Source of the DNA: JALYXI01 sp963795835
Lineage (GTDB): Bacteria; Acidobacteriota; Terriglobia; Bryobacterales; Bryobacteraceae
DNA: 64,000 nucleotides
Direction of reading: 5' to 3'
Assembly: GCA_963795835.1 (NCBI GenBank)
Contig: CAWCJC010000003.1
Coordinates: 278,401 to 342,400, forward strand
Made by a program: the position numbers and the translations under genes
The notes under the pieces: model-generated
Told to the model about the DNA's origin: nothing
The model's database searches: none
Seen by the model: the letters and a program-made list of their open reading frames with translations, nothing else
Shown here: positions 52,204 to 60,569 of the stretch, in pieces
Numbering within the stretch: the stretch's first letter is position 1
How the letters are laid out: every line of letters starts with the position of its first letter

Positions 52204-55200
52204 CTAGAAGATCAGCTTGATAGCTAACTGAATCGTTCGGGGATTGCTGGAGTAAGTGGCTTCCGGGTTGTTGAAGTTCGCGCGACCGGGGGTAAGGTAG
52301 TTGCGGACGCCGCCACCTGTCTGGCTGGTGGAGTTAATCTGATTCAGCAAACCGGGGACGAATTGTGCGTGATTTAAAGCGTTGAGGAACTGGGCGGAAA
52401 ATTCCAGCTTTGTGCGCTCTTTATAAGAGAAGCGCTTCAAAAGGTTAAGATCGAGGTTATCAATCGGGCGGCCGGCGAGAGTGTTGCGTCCGGCATTGGG
52501 GTATGTTCCCACCCCGGCGAGCACGTAGCGCGCATTCGGGTTATTGGCAACATAAGCAACGATGGCGCCCTTAGAATTCTTAAGAGCGGTCACGGTGCTG
52601 CCAACATCCGGGTTGCCGGCGGGATTGATGAAGGTTCTATCCGTGAAAGCATCGCCATTTTGATTTGCGTCAATTTGGCTCTGGACGGTCCCTAGCTCAG
52701 GAGATTCGTAGGTGAAAACGGGAGCAACTTCCAGGTTTCCGATCACGTTGCGGGCTAGCCAATTTCCATGCTTAAACCACGGCACATCGTACAGGGCGGT
52801 GAACGTGAATCTTTGACGGTGATCGAGGGCAGACGTCGCGAGTTCAGCACGCTGGTTTTCGAAAGCCTGCGGGCGACGAGGGGAAAGCACGGTGCTGAAG
52901 AAGTCCGCGGTGCTGTCATCGATCAGGTGACTCCAGGTATACGCCCCAATAAATTGCAAACCGTTGCTAAAACGGCGATTCAGCTGAAGTGCGAGGCCGT
53001 GATAGCTGGAACGGCCAATGGGGCTGTCTTCCACGATGGAAGCCCCATTAAAACCGGCGGCGGCGAAGCGTGGGTCATAGTTGGAAAGGGCCTGGATCAT
53101 CGGCAGCGTAATCGCTAGAGAGTCAAGAGTAGCCTGGCTGGGCTGGGAAAAGTACGTGGGTAGCGAGAATGTCGGCGTTGTCTTGCCGATCCGGTTGATG
53201 CGGGTCTGAACATCTAAGTGGACGCCGCGCGTTCCTAGGTAGCGGGCTTCAAACGTGTAATCCTTGGCGAAGACATGCTGGATACCGAAGTTCCACTGAA
53301 TGGAATAGGGCAGTTTTTGATCGGGAACGTATCCAGCCGTGTTGGCTCGGGCATCGGCGGCGCTCAGAGTTCCGGCTGATGCTGTCGGCAGGATGCCTCC
53401 GTTCTTTAGAAAATTGGCGTTGCTGGCGCCGGGGCTGCCATCGTCGGTGACATCAACTGTGGTGCTCAACTGCGGAGGCAGGGAAAGAATTCCTACGTTG
53501 TCGTAAATTACGTCATAGGACATGCCGAAACCGGCACGGATGGAAGTGGTGCCGCTCGAGCCGGGGGAATAGGCGATCCCGATCTTGGGGGCAAAGTTTT
53601 TGTACTGCGGCTGCGGCTTATTGAAGACCAGAACGCCCGGAACAGAAGCATAGTTGTTGAGAATCTGGGAACGTTCGCTAAAGGGAATCGAGGTAAATTC
53701 ATAACGAACACCAAGGTTGACGGTCAAGTTCGGCTTAACCTTCCAGGAATCGTTGCCATACCCATAGAACTGGGTCTGGTCGCCGTAGTACACCGGGGCA
53801 CCGACGCTGCGTTGCGCAAGATCGTCAGGAGTGCGATCGAATAGATAAACGCTGAGAGTCGTGTATTCATAGTCACCGCGTCCGCGCTGGGTAAAAACCT
53901 GGGGCGAGATCGATTTACGTCCGTCAAAACCAAACTTAAATGTATGGCGGCCTTTGATCCAGGAAACGTTATCTACCAGTTGATACGTGTTTTGGATTGT
54001 GAACTGGGGTCCGTTGGGATCTGGGCCTATCTGGAGATTCAGGTCCGAAATTTGAAGATTTGGGAACGAATCAAGCCCGGGAAATTGGAAGTTTCCGGCG
54101 GTAACCGTGTTGTTATACCGGTTGTAGCCCAGGCGGAGTTCATTGGTCAGGTTGGGAGTGAAGTTATGGTACTCGCTCAGCGTTCCAATGTAATAAGTAG
54201 TGGGGTTTGTTAGGAAGAAGGCAGCCAGAGTCGGACTGTTATCGATTGCGGATGTTTTGTTATAGATAATGCGGCCACGAAGATTATCGCTATTCGAAAG
54301 CGTGTAATCCACGCTTCCAACCGCGGCATAGCTGTTCGAGAAGTTAGGCGCAACAATCGCCAGCGTTCCGGCGGCAATGCTTGTTACGGGCGCATTTGCC
54401 ACCGCAGGATTAGAAATCTTGATTGTCTGGGTTGGATCGGCTACGGTTGCCGGAATTACGTACTGCTGGAAAATTTTCAGATTGTTGGCGCTGATACCCG
54501 GAATATTCGCCAAAGCCGCATAGCCCGCCGCAGTAGGAGCTGTTACGGGGGTACCCGGCGTGCTCGCCTGGCCTAGCGGATTGTACTCAAAGCTTCCGAA
54601 AAAGAACAGCTTGTTTCTCAGGATTGGACCACCAATTGTTGCGCCAAGCCGGTTCTGATCGTATCGCGGATTTGTGAAGGTGCCCTGGTTGGCGAGCTTC
54701 TGATCAATCGCATTCAGATTGCGGTTTTGAAGATAATCATAAATCGATCCGTGAAAGGAATTGGTCCCGCTCTTAACGATGGTGTTGAACTGGCCGCCCG
54801 ATGAATGTCCGTATTCCGCACTAGTCTGGTTCTGAAGAAGCGTGAAGCTGTCAACTGCGTCGTTAGGAATGTAAGCTAGCGGGCCCGTGACGCTCTTATT
54901 GTTGTTATCCACACCTTCAATGGTGAAGTTATTGTTTCGAGGACGCTGGCCGCCGACGGACGGACCCGTTCCAGCCCCAACACCACCGCTGCTGCCGACG
55001 CCAGCGCTTAAGAGAGATAGATTAAGGACGCCTAAGCCGATCGTGGAAGTTGGCAAATCGCGCGAGAGTGCGGTATCGAAATTCGTCCCGATGGTCGCCG
55101 TGGTTGTGTCAATGGTGGTAGTGGATTCCGACACATCCACGGTGGTCGCAACGCTACCAACCTGGAGGACGATGTTTTCAGTCGAGATAGTGCTTAAGGT

Positions 55201-55494
55201 TACAGGCACATCTTTTCTGTTAGCAGTGGTGAGGCCAGCAGCGGTGACGGTCAGATTATAAGTGCCAGCTGGCAGATTGCCAAAACGATAGTCGCCTTTG
55301 GAGCCGGACAGGGAAGAGCTTTTGACGTTTGTCGCAATGTTCACGGCTTCAATTGCCGCATTAGGAACAGCGGACCCGGATGCATCGGTGATGGTTCCCA
55401 CCAGAGTTCCGGTGGTAGTCTGGCCAATTAGCGAACAAGAGAAGACGGTAGAAAAGATGATAAATCCTGCCGCTTTTAGTAAATTGAGATTCAT
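52204..55494 (-). CDS. Oar-like TonB-dependent receptor with carboxypeptidase-regulatory domain
   Basis: About 1096 residues from the ATG at 55494 (an ATG 11 codons earlier gives a poorer leader). After the signal peptide: a CarboxypepD_reg-like Ig domain (GTITDASGSAVPNAAIEA, GDYRFGNLPAGTYNLTVTAAG), a plug region (RPRNNNFTIEGVDNNNKS, SAEYGHSSGGQFNTIVKSGTN), then a large beta-barrel with a C-terminal aromatic end (TIQLAIKLIF). This type is greatly expanded in Acidobacteriota and takes up oligosaccharides or peptides through the outer membrane. The ligand is unknown; no enzyme gene is directly linked. Confidence 0.92.
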   Translation of the reverse strand: MNLNLLKAAGFIIFSTVFSCSLIGQTTTGTLVGTITDASGSAVPNAAIEAVNIATNVKSSSLSGSKGDYRFGNLPAGTYNLTVTAAGLTTANRKDVPVTLSTISTENIVLQVGSVATTVDVSESTTTIDTTTATIGTNFDTALSRDLPTSTIGLGVLNLSLLSAGVGSSGGVGAGTGPSVGGQRPRNNNFTIEGVDNNNKSVTGPLAYIPNDAVDSFTLLQNQTSAEYGHSSGGQFNTIVKSGTNSFHGSIYDYLQNRNLNAIDQKLANQGTFTNPRYDQNRLGATIGGPILRNKLFFFGSFEYNPLGQASTPGTPVTAPTAAGYAALANIPGISANNLKIFQQYVIPATVADPTQTIKISNPAVANAPVTSIAAGTLAIVAPNFSNSYAAVGSVDYTLSNSDNLRGRIIYNKTSAIDNSPTLAAFFLTNPTTYYIGTLSEYHNFTPNLTNELRLGYNRYNNTVTAGNFQFPGLDSFPNLQISDLNLQIGPDPNGPQFTIQNTYQLVDNVSWIKGRHTFKFGFDGRKSISPQVFTQRGRGDYEYTTLSVYLFDRTPDDLAQRSVGAPVYYGDQTQFYGYGNDSWKVKPNLTVNLGVRYEFTSIPFSERSQILNNYASVPGVLVFNKPQPQYKNFAPKIGIAYSPGSSGTTSIRAGFGMSYDVIYDNVGILSLPPQLSTTVDVTDDGSPGASNANFLKNGGILPTASAGTLSAADARANTAGYVPDQKLPYSIQWNFGIQHVFAKDYTFEARYLGTRGVHLDVQTRINRIGKTTPTFSLPTYFSQPSQATLDSLAITLPMIQALSNYDPRFAAAGFNGASIVEDSPIGRSSYHGLALQLNRRFSNGLQFIGAYTWSHLIDDSTADFFSTVLSPRRPQAFENQRAELATSALDHRQRFTFTALYDVPWFKHGNWLARNVIGNLEVAPVFTYESPELGTVQSQIDANQNGDAFTDRTFINPAGNPDVGSTVTALKNSKGAIVAYVANNPNARYVLAGVGTYPNAGRNTLAGRPIDNLDLNLLKRFSYKERTKLEFSAQFLNALNHAQFVPGLLNQINSTSQTGGGVRNYLTPGRANFNNPEATYSSNPRTIQLAIKLIF

Positions 55495-55601
55495 AGCTTT
55501 GCAATGTACGTGCATCTTGCAAGCCACTTTAAAGGTTTTTGTTTCAATAGGATACAGATAACGAGTTACAAATATCGGGATTATGTCAGAGCAGAGGCTC
55601 G

Positions 55602-56972
55602 TTAGGATTCTGATTTTGGAAGACTTTCCAAAGTGGCTGCGGCAGTGAGAAGAACGGCTTCGCGGAACGGCGGTGCCACAAGCTGCACGCCGATGGGCAG
55701 GCTTTCCGGAGATGAGCCGCAGGGAAGCGAAATGGCGGGCCAGCCAGTTAGATTAAATGCCCGGACAAAGCGAGTTGACGCCATCCGGGTGTCTTCCTCG
55801 GTACCGTCGATCGTCACGGTTGTGGCTCCAATCAGAGGTGCGCAGATCGGAGATGTGGGGGTGATCAATATGTCGATCTTGTCCCAAATTCTGGCGTAAT
55901 CCCGGACCATCAGGCGTCGCAGGCGCTGGGCGTTGATGTAATCGGTGGCGGGGAGCAGGCAGCCTTGGTCTAAAAGGGCGAGGACATCGGGGCCGAAGAG
56001 TTCCCGGCGGTCGAGATAGGGAGCGAGAACGGAGGACGCTTCGCTCATCAGGATTACGCGGGCGACGACGTTGAGGGCGGCGATATCGGGAACCTGAATG
56101 GGAACGATTTGCGCGCCCAGCGATTCGGCTTCGCGGAAGGTGCGGTCAATGGCTTCGCGGACGTGCGGCTCCAGGCGTTCGAGATAGAAATTTTCGGGGC
56201 GTCCGATGCGGAGGTTGCGGATGAGGGGATCGGGGCCGGGGAGGTAGGGCTCAGTGGGGCGGCGGGAACTGGAATCATCACGGGCATCGTGGCCGGCGAT
56301 CGCTTCGAGAATGAGGGCGGCATCGCGAACCGTGCGGGTGAGCGGGCCCATGTGGTCCAGTGTGAAATCGAGAGGGAGCACTCCGAAACGGCTGACGCGG
56401 CCTGAGGTGGGCTTCAGTCCAACTAGCCCGCAGAAAGCGGCGGGTATTCGAATGGAGCCCCCGGTGTCGCTGCCCATGGCCGCGGGGACCATACCGGATG
56501 CGACGGCGGCTGCTGACCCGCCACTAGAGCCGCCAGGGATGCGGGTAAGATCGTGGGGATTGCGGATGGCGCCAAAATGAGGGTTGCTCGAAGTGATGCC
56601 GTAGGCGAGTTCGTGAAGGCCGGTTTTTCCGGGCATGACGCAACCGGCTGCGGATAAGCGCTCCGCGACGGCGGCATCGTGCGTTGGAACGTGGTCTTTG
56701 AAGAGGAGCGAACCGGCGGTAGTACGGATTCCTTCGGTGCAGAAAACATCCTTCAGGGCGACAGGAAGGCCATGAAGGGGGCCGCGATCGTGGCCAGAGG
56801 ACAGGTCGCGGTCGGCTCGCTGGGCTGTGGCGAGCGCGGATTCCGCGGTTACGGTGAGGAAGGCATTCAGCGCCGGGTTTAGGCGAGCGATTTCGGCGAG
56901 GCAATCTTCGGTAATCTCCACCGAGGAGATTTTGCCCGCCCGAAGGAGGGGCGCGGATTCAGTGAGGGTCAT
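55602..56972 (-). CDS. Amidase signature family protein (GatA/AtzF-like)
   Basis: 456 residues. Ser-cisSer-Lys triad: Lys74 in LPVALKDVFCT, the Gly/Ser-rich GGSSGGSAAAVASG and the nucleophile in GSDTGGSIRIPAA. Length and N-terminal helix fit free amidases and GatA. The gene directly follows, with a 4-bp ATGA overlap, a 50-residue ORF that resembles the GatC/AtzG partner. So this could be a heteromeric amidase acting on a small amide rather than a full GatCAB; no gatB is present. Substrate unknown. Confidence 0.88.
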   Translation of the reverse strand: MTLTESAPLLRAGKISSVEITEDCLAEIARLNPALNAFLTVTAESALATAQRADRDLSSGHDRGPLHGLPVALKDVFCTEGIRTTAGSLLFKDHVPTHDAAVAERLSAAGCVMPGKTGLHELAYGITSSNPHFGAIRNPHDLTRIPGGSSGGSAAAVASGMVPAAMGSDTGGSIRIPAAFCGLVGLKPTSGRVSRFGVLPLDFTLDHMGPLTRTVRDAALILEAIAGHDARDDSSSRRPTEPYLPGPDPLIRNLRIGRPENFYLERLEPHVREAIDRTFREAESLGAQIVPIQVPDIAALNVVARVILMSEASSVLAPYLDRRELFGPDVLALLDQGCLLPATDYINAQRLRRLMVRDYARIWDKIDILITPTSPICAPLIGATTVTIDGTEEDTRMASTRFVRAFNLTGWPAISLPCGSSPESLPIGVQLVAPPFREAVLLTAAATLESLPKSES

Positions 56973-57121
56973 GAATCGGGGAGCGTGTAAGCGGGTTCTG
57001 TTTCGAGCGGGATCGTAGAGATGAGGGGACGGAAAACTGCCTCAAGAGTGTCGAGAGCGGCAGTGCTCTGCGGGGGAGGAACACCCGCGGCTTCAGCTAT
57101 CTTTGTCCAGTCTTTTGACAT
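56969..57121 (-). CDS. GatC/AtzG-like small amidase partner
   Basis: 50 residues: an N-terminal helix (SKDWTKIAEAAGVPPPQ), then STAALDTLEAVFRPLISTIP and a Pro/Glu tail (LETEPAYTLPDS) that resembles the strap segment of GatC and AtzG (DUF4089) proteins, which wrap around the amidase. The stop overlaps the amidase start by 4 bp (ATGA), a strong argument for a linked partner. The SD is unclear; AGGAG lies too far upstream. Assigned by length, composition and position. Confidence 0.55.
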   Translation of the reverse strand: MSKDWTKIAEAAGVPPPQSTAALDTLEAVFRPLISTIPLETEPAYTLPDS

Positions 57122-57170
57122 TGCATTGGGTTTTATTTTCTCCTGGCCGACCGCCAGCGCGAGGAGGAGC

Positions 57171-57248
57171 TCAGCCAGCGGCCGTCCTGCGCATCAAGAG
57201 CAGGATGGCGATCAGCACCAAGACCGCGATCAGAGAAGCATCGAACAT
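57171..57248 (-). CDS. Predicted 25-residue membrane microprotein
   Basis: ATG at 57248 overlaps the stop of the YihY-like gene (TAATG). It encodes MFDASLIAVLVLIAILLLMR and a short basic tail RTAAG, a single hydrophobic helix with positive end. Below usual annotation size, so it may be chance, but the start/stop coupling and a helix of full membrane length favour translation. Confidence 0.4.
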   Translation of the reverse strand: MFDASLIAVLVLIAILLLMRRTAAG

Positions 57249-58075
57249 TAACTTGCGATCACGCTCACTTCATCCGGAATCATATCAGGCTTTCGGGCCG
57301 ACCATTCGGCTCCGGCCAGAACGATCATGGCAAGCACGAAGCTGAGAAGAACGATCGAAACCGAGATATGGAAGGGTCCATATTCGGCCTGCAGCTTTTG
57401 CTTGAGAAAAGGCCAGAGCAAGATGTTGAGGTATTTCAGAAGTTCGAGAAGAATGCCAACGACGATGGATACCGTAATTAGGGGCCGGGCAGGGACCCGT
57501 CGGTTCGGCAGAATCCAATACGTGAGAAAGAGGGCGAGGACCGTGATGGGAAGGGCGGCGACTTTGAAGAGAGCAGCGGCAGCCCACGCGGGCAGATTGG
57601 GGATTCCAAAAGAACCGCGAAGAAACTCCTGGTTTACCGCAGTGAGGAGGAACGAGCCAAGCACCAGGCCTCCGCAGACGAAAATGAGCAGCAGACTGAG
57701 AAGTTGATTTCTGAGGTAAGAGCGGTTTTCTGTGACGCCCCAGACTCGGTTGAGGGCTACCTCAAGTGGCTCAAAGACGCCGTTTGCGGTAAAGAGCAGC
57801 AGAGCAAGTGATATGAATTGCGATTTGCCGCGCGAAGCGACGGAAACCGCTAAGTTGCGCTGGATAAATTGGCCGACTTCGCCGGGGAGATAGTCATTTA
57901 CGGCGAAGTAGATGGCGTTTACGGCTGCGGGCCACTGGAACGCGTACTTACAGAGGGATACCATAACGATGAGGAATGGGTAGAAGGAGAGGAGGACACT
58001 GGCGGAGATGGAAAGTGCGAAGACATGAACTTCCGTTTGGGAAAGGTAGCGGGCGGTAAAGCCGAGGCGGGACAT
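57248..58075 (-). CDS. YihY/virulence factor BrkB family membrane protein
   Basis: 275 residues from the ATG at 58075. The open frame continues upstream across secG on the other strand, where it has no homology, so the shorter start is chosen. Six hydrophobic segments: ALSISASVLLSFYPFLIVMVSL, LALLLFTANGVFEPLEVALNRVWGV (the best-conserved YihY block), LLSLLLIFVCGGLVLGSFLL and others. Inner-membrane protein of uncertain role. Coupled by TAATG to the microprotein. secG starts divergently about 80 bp away. Confidence 0.88.
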   Translation of the reverse strand: MSRLGFTARYLSQTEVHVFALSISASVLLSFYPFLIVMVSLCKYAFQWPAAVNAIYFAVNDYLPGEVGQFIQRNLAVSVASRGKSQFISLALLLFTANGVFEPLEVALNRVWGVTENRSYLRNQLLSLLLIFVCGGLVLGSFLLTAVNQEFLRGSFGIPNLPAWAAAALFKVAALPITVLALFLTYWILPNRRVPARPLITVSIVVGILLELLKYLNILLWPFLKQKLQAEYGPFHISVSIVLLSFVLAMIVLAGAEWSARKPDMIPDEVSVIAS

Positions 58076-58154
58076 AGAGCGCGGGAGGTGTTCTCTAACT
58101 GTAGCGAAGGGCCGTTCGACAAGGAGAGCGAGTTCCGGGTATACTGACAAGGTT

Positions 58155-58523
58155 GTGATTATTCTGTTGACGGTTGTGCACGTACTCGTGTGCCTTTTTC
58201 TTATTATTGTGGTGCTGCTGCAGAGCGGTAAGGCGGCGGATCTGGCCGGGGCTTTTGGCGGAATGGGTTCGCAGACGGCATTCGGTCCCCGCGGGTCGGC
58301 AACGCTTCTGTCGAAAGCGACGACGATTTCGGCGATTGTGTTTATGCTGACTTCGATGTCGTTATCTATTTTTGCAACGCGAAATGCAGGGAGCGGGGCA
58401 TCGCTGGACGTGAAGGGGAAGAAAGCGTTGACACAGCCCAAAATCGGGTTGACTCCTCAGGCTCCCGCTTCGGCACCTGTCCCCGCGAAGACACCGACGC
58501 CCGCGCCGGCACAAAAGAAGTAA
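58155..58523 (+). CDS. secG: Preprotein translocase subunit SecG
   Basis: 122 residues from a GTG at 58155. Two membrane helices (ILLTVVHVLVCLFLIIVVLLQ and ISAIVFMLTSMSLSIFA) flank the family signature QSGKAADLAGAFGGMGSQTAFG. The C-terminus is a Pro/Ala/Lys-rich cytosolic tail. SecG assists SecYE in protein export. The tRNA-Leu gene follows 26 bp after the stop, a common bacterial arrangement, and is probably processed from the same transcript. Confidence 0.94.
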   Translation: MIILLTVVHVLVCLFLIIVVLLQSGKAADLAGAFGGMGSQTAFGPRGSATLLSKATTISAIVFMLTSMSLSIFATRNAGSGASLDVKGKKALTQPKIGLTPQAPASAPVPAKTPTPAPAQKK

Positions 58524-58549
58524 TCGTTCCGTTTTAAGTTATGCCCCCT

Positions 58550-58636
58550 GCGGAGGTGGCGAAATTGGCAGACGCACTAGCTTGAGGTGCTAGCGGGCGC
58601 AAGCTCATGGGGGTTCAAGTCCCCCTCTCCGCACCA
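58550..58636 (+). tRNA. tRNA-Leu (anticodon GAG)
   Basis: Class II tRNA of 87 nt with encoded CCA. Acceptor GCGGAGG pairs with CCTCTCCGC region; the anticodon arm CTAGC-TTGAGGT-GCTAG gives GAG. A long variable arm and GGTTCAAGTCC T arm follow. Directly downstream of secG. Confidence 0.96.
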
Positions 58637-59691
58637 TTTTCAATAACTTACAGGGAAAGCGAGAATAGAAACGCACTAGTTCAGCGATCTGCATCGCGGA
58701 TTTTGGGGCATGCGAACGATGATTCTAGGCAACTTACGCTCCGGGACCTATAGAGATCTCACTAGTATTTTCCGGGTTTGTGACGTATTTGTGCCAAGTT
58801 GATCGGATTCGTCCCCGCTGGACTGAAGTCTCTTCCTTTCAATTTTTTACGGTCACATTCCAGGTACCTTCAGGCAGTGTCGCGCGTGTGGCTGCGGCGA
58901 TCAGGCCGGGTCCGGCCGTTCCACATCATCACGACAGAATGTCCAGAAATCGCGCCGGTGATCGGTCGGGGAATACTAGCTAGGCGAAGAGGCTGGATAG
59001 AAACCCCGGACAATAGATAGAATGTCCGCAGCTTCTATCCATCTCAGTGACCAATCAAGGGTCTGCCAAAGCACTCAACTTTTTCGCGCTCATTAAGTCA
59101 GATACTTACAGCCAAACTGGCACGGTGTCTCTTCATTTTCGACCTCGTTAATGGAGTACAGCGGAGTATTCGGGAGTACCGGCACCTTACGTTATCCTGC
59201 TGCAGGAAGTGGCGTTCGCGCGCCGGGCTGCCAGCGCGCACGCTGGCCTTCAGGTAATAAAAACTCATAGTGCCAACGACTTATTTGTTCAGAAGAATTG
59301 AAGAATCGGATTGCTGAGATCAAGCAGTCAAGATTGCAAGGCAAGCCCTTAGCATTCCACTTCCAACCAGGCGCAAACTTCAGAATAGGCGGGGTGTGCG
59401 GAAGGAAGGTAAACACCACGGCGTTGATCGCGGTGTGAAAGCGAAGTTCGGAACTCGGAACAGATGCGGCACTCTATCCACTCTCTATAGACCTTCAGGA
59501 CAAAAAGACTAAAGCTTGCGGGTGGGTACGCGCGCTTCGGGTTGAGGGAAGTTGGCCGGCTTTTGCGACACCATCTGAACCCGTGGTTCTCGTCATTCGA
59601 AACGTGAAAACGGTTTGATCCTGAACCCGCCTGGGAATGGAACCGGTACTTCCACTTACCCCCAGTGTGGTGGCATTCTGGTTAAAACCGG
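58637..59691. other. About 1 kb without a recognisable gene
   Basis: Between tRNA-Leu(GAG) and the GH62-like gene. The only open frames are short and lack family features. It contains a nested inverted repeat (58994-59041) and the sequence AGAATGTCC twice (near 58938 and 59019). Composition is less GC-rich than the flanks. It may be a decayed element next to the tRNA, but I found no integrase, no transposase and no second copy of the tRNA 3' end. Confidence 0.5.
58994..59041. repeat. Nested inverted repeat
   Basis: Outer arms TGGATAGAA (58994-59002) and TTCTATCCA (59033-59041); inner arms CGGACA (59007-59012) and TGTCCG (59023-59028), loop ATAGATAGAA. It would form a hairpin with a small symmetric internal loop. 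Role unknown. Confidence 0.7.
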
Positions 59692-60561
59692 CTACGGGCC
59701 TGCCGTGGAGTGGATGAGCTCCAATCGCCAAGGGAGTTCCGGATAATCCTTTAGGTTGCTGCCCTTTGGTAAGGCTTGTATCAGAAACCGTGGATGGGTC
59801 AGGTCTGCCTCGAGGCGTTCATCTGAGGAAGTGCGGAGCAGCTCTCCGTGAGAGGCGATTGCAAAAGTCCGCTGAGTCAGGCGCCAAGGTCCAAGAAGAT
59901 GGTCAGCCTGCGCGCGTCCGTATCTCCGAGTAAGATCGGGCTCACGCTCTTCGAATAGCATGGTGTACTTTGGCTTTCCGGTCTCCTTGTAGATGTGAAC
60001 AGCTTCATGGACCCCTGCAAAAACTAGCCTCGGCTCGTGAAAGCCTTGAGGAAAAGCGGCCAAGCTGGTCCGCATCGCCACCACCTCGTGATGATCCCGG
60101 GTGAAGAACAAGTAAGCATCTTGATCATCACAAATTACCCAGAAATCGATCCACTTTGACGGTTCCTGCTTACGCACCAGTTCCTGTGGCCTGCTCCAGG
60201 AGTTTGGGTCGCCAATGGTCTTGGTGGTCGAGAACATTGGTTGGTAGTTCGATGCCGATGTTTGATAGATCAGAAACCAACGCTGCTGGGGGCGGAAAAA
60301 GAAGACCTGGGGAGCCGCGTATGTGGAAGCGTTGCCTGACAGCGCGCTTAGCTGCATGCGGGGTTGCGATTGCAAAGTTTCGAGGCGTGGAGCGGCAACG
60401 TAGCCTAGTGAATACTTGCCGTTGCCACGAGCGGTGTAAAACAGGTGCCACTGGCCTTGTGCGAACACGATGCTCGGATCTTTCACTGCCGTGGCATCGA
60501 ACGAGCCCGCAGTGCCTGGCAACAGCACTGGAGATTCTTGCTGCCAAGACGCCAAGAGCAA
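59692..60561 (-). CDS. GH62-like alpha-L-arabinofuranosidase, exported
   Basis: About 289 residues. A five-bladed propeller glycosidase pattern: DPSIVFAQGQWHLFYTA near the start (probable catalytic Asp), then APQVFFFRPQQRWFLIYQTS and PNSWSRPQELV, which match family GH62, and FWVICDDQDAYLFFTRDHH. It would remove arabinose side chains from arabinoxylan or arabinan. The N-terminus is unclear: a hydrophobic ILSALLLLASW stretch extends upstream in frame toward the receptor stop at 60570, so a signal peptide with a non-ATG start is likely. The TTG at 60561 is a provisional start. Confidence 0.8.
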   Translation of the reverse strand: MLLASWQQESPVLLPGTAGSFDATAVKDPSIVFAQGQWHLFYTARGNGKYSLGYVAAPRLETLQSQPRMQLSALSGNASTYAAPQVFFFRPQQRWFLIYQTSASNYQPMFSTTKTIGDPNSWSRPQELVRKQEPSKWIDFWVICDDQDAYLFFTRDHHEVVAMRTSLAAFPQGFHEPRLVFAGVHEAVHIYKETGKPKYTMLFEEREPDLTRRYGRAQADHLLGPWRLTQRTFAIASHGELLRTSSDERLEADLTHPRFLIQALPKGSNLKDYPELPWRLELIHSTAGP

Positions 60562-60569
60562 GAGCGCGC

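Noticed and set aside
58076..58441. N-terminal extension of the YihY-like protein across secG
   Set aside because: The extra residues lie antisense to secG and have no homology; the ATG at 58075 gives the normal family start.
58637..59691. Prophage or island inserted at tRNA-Leu(GAG)
   Set aside because: No integrase, no phage gene and no repeated copy of the tRNA 3' end were found.
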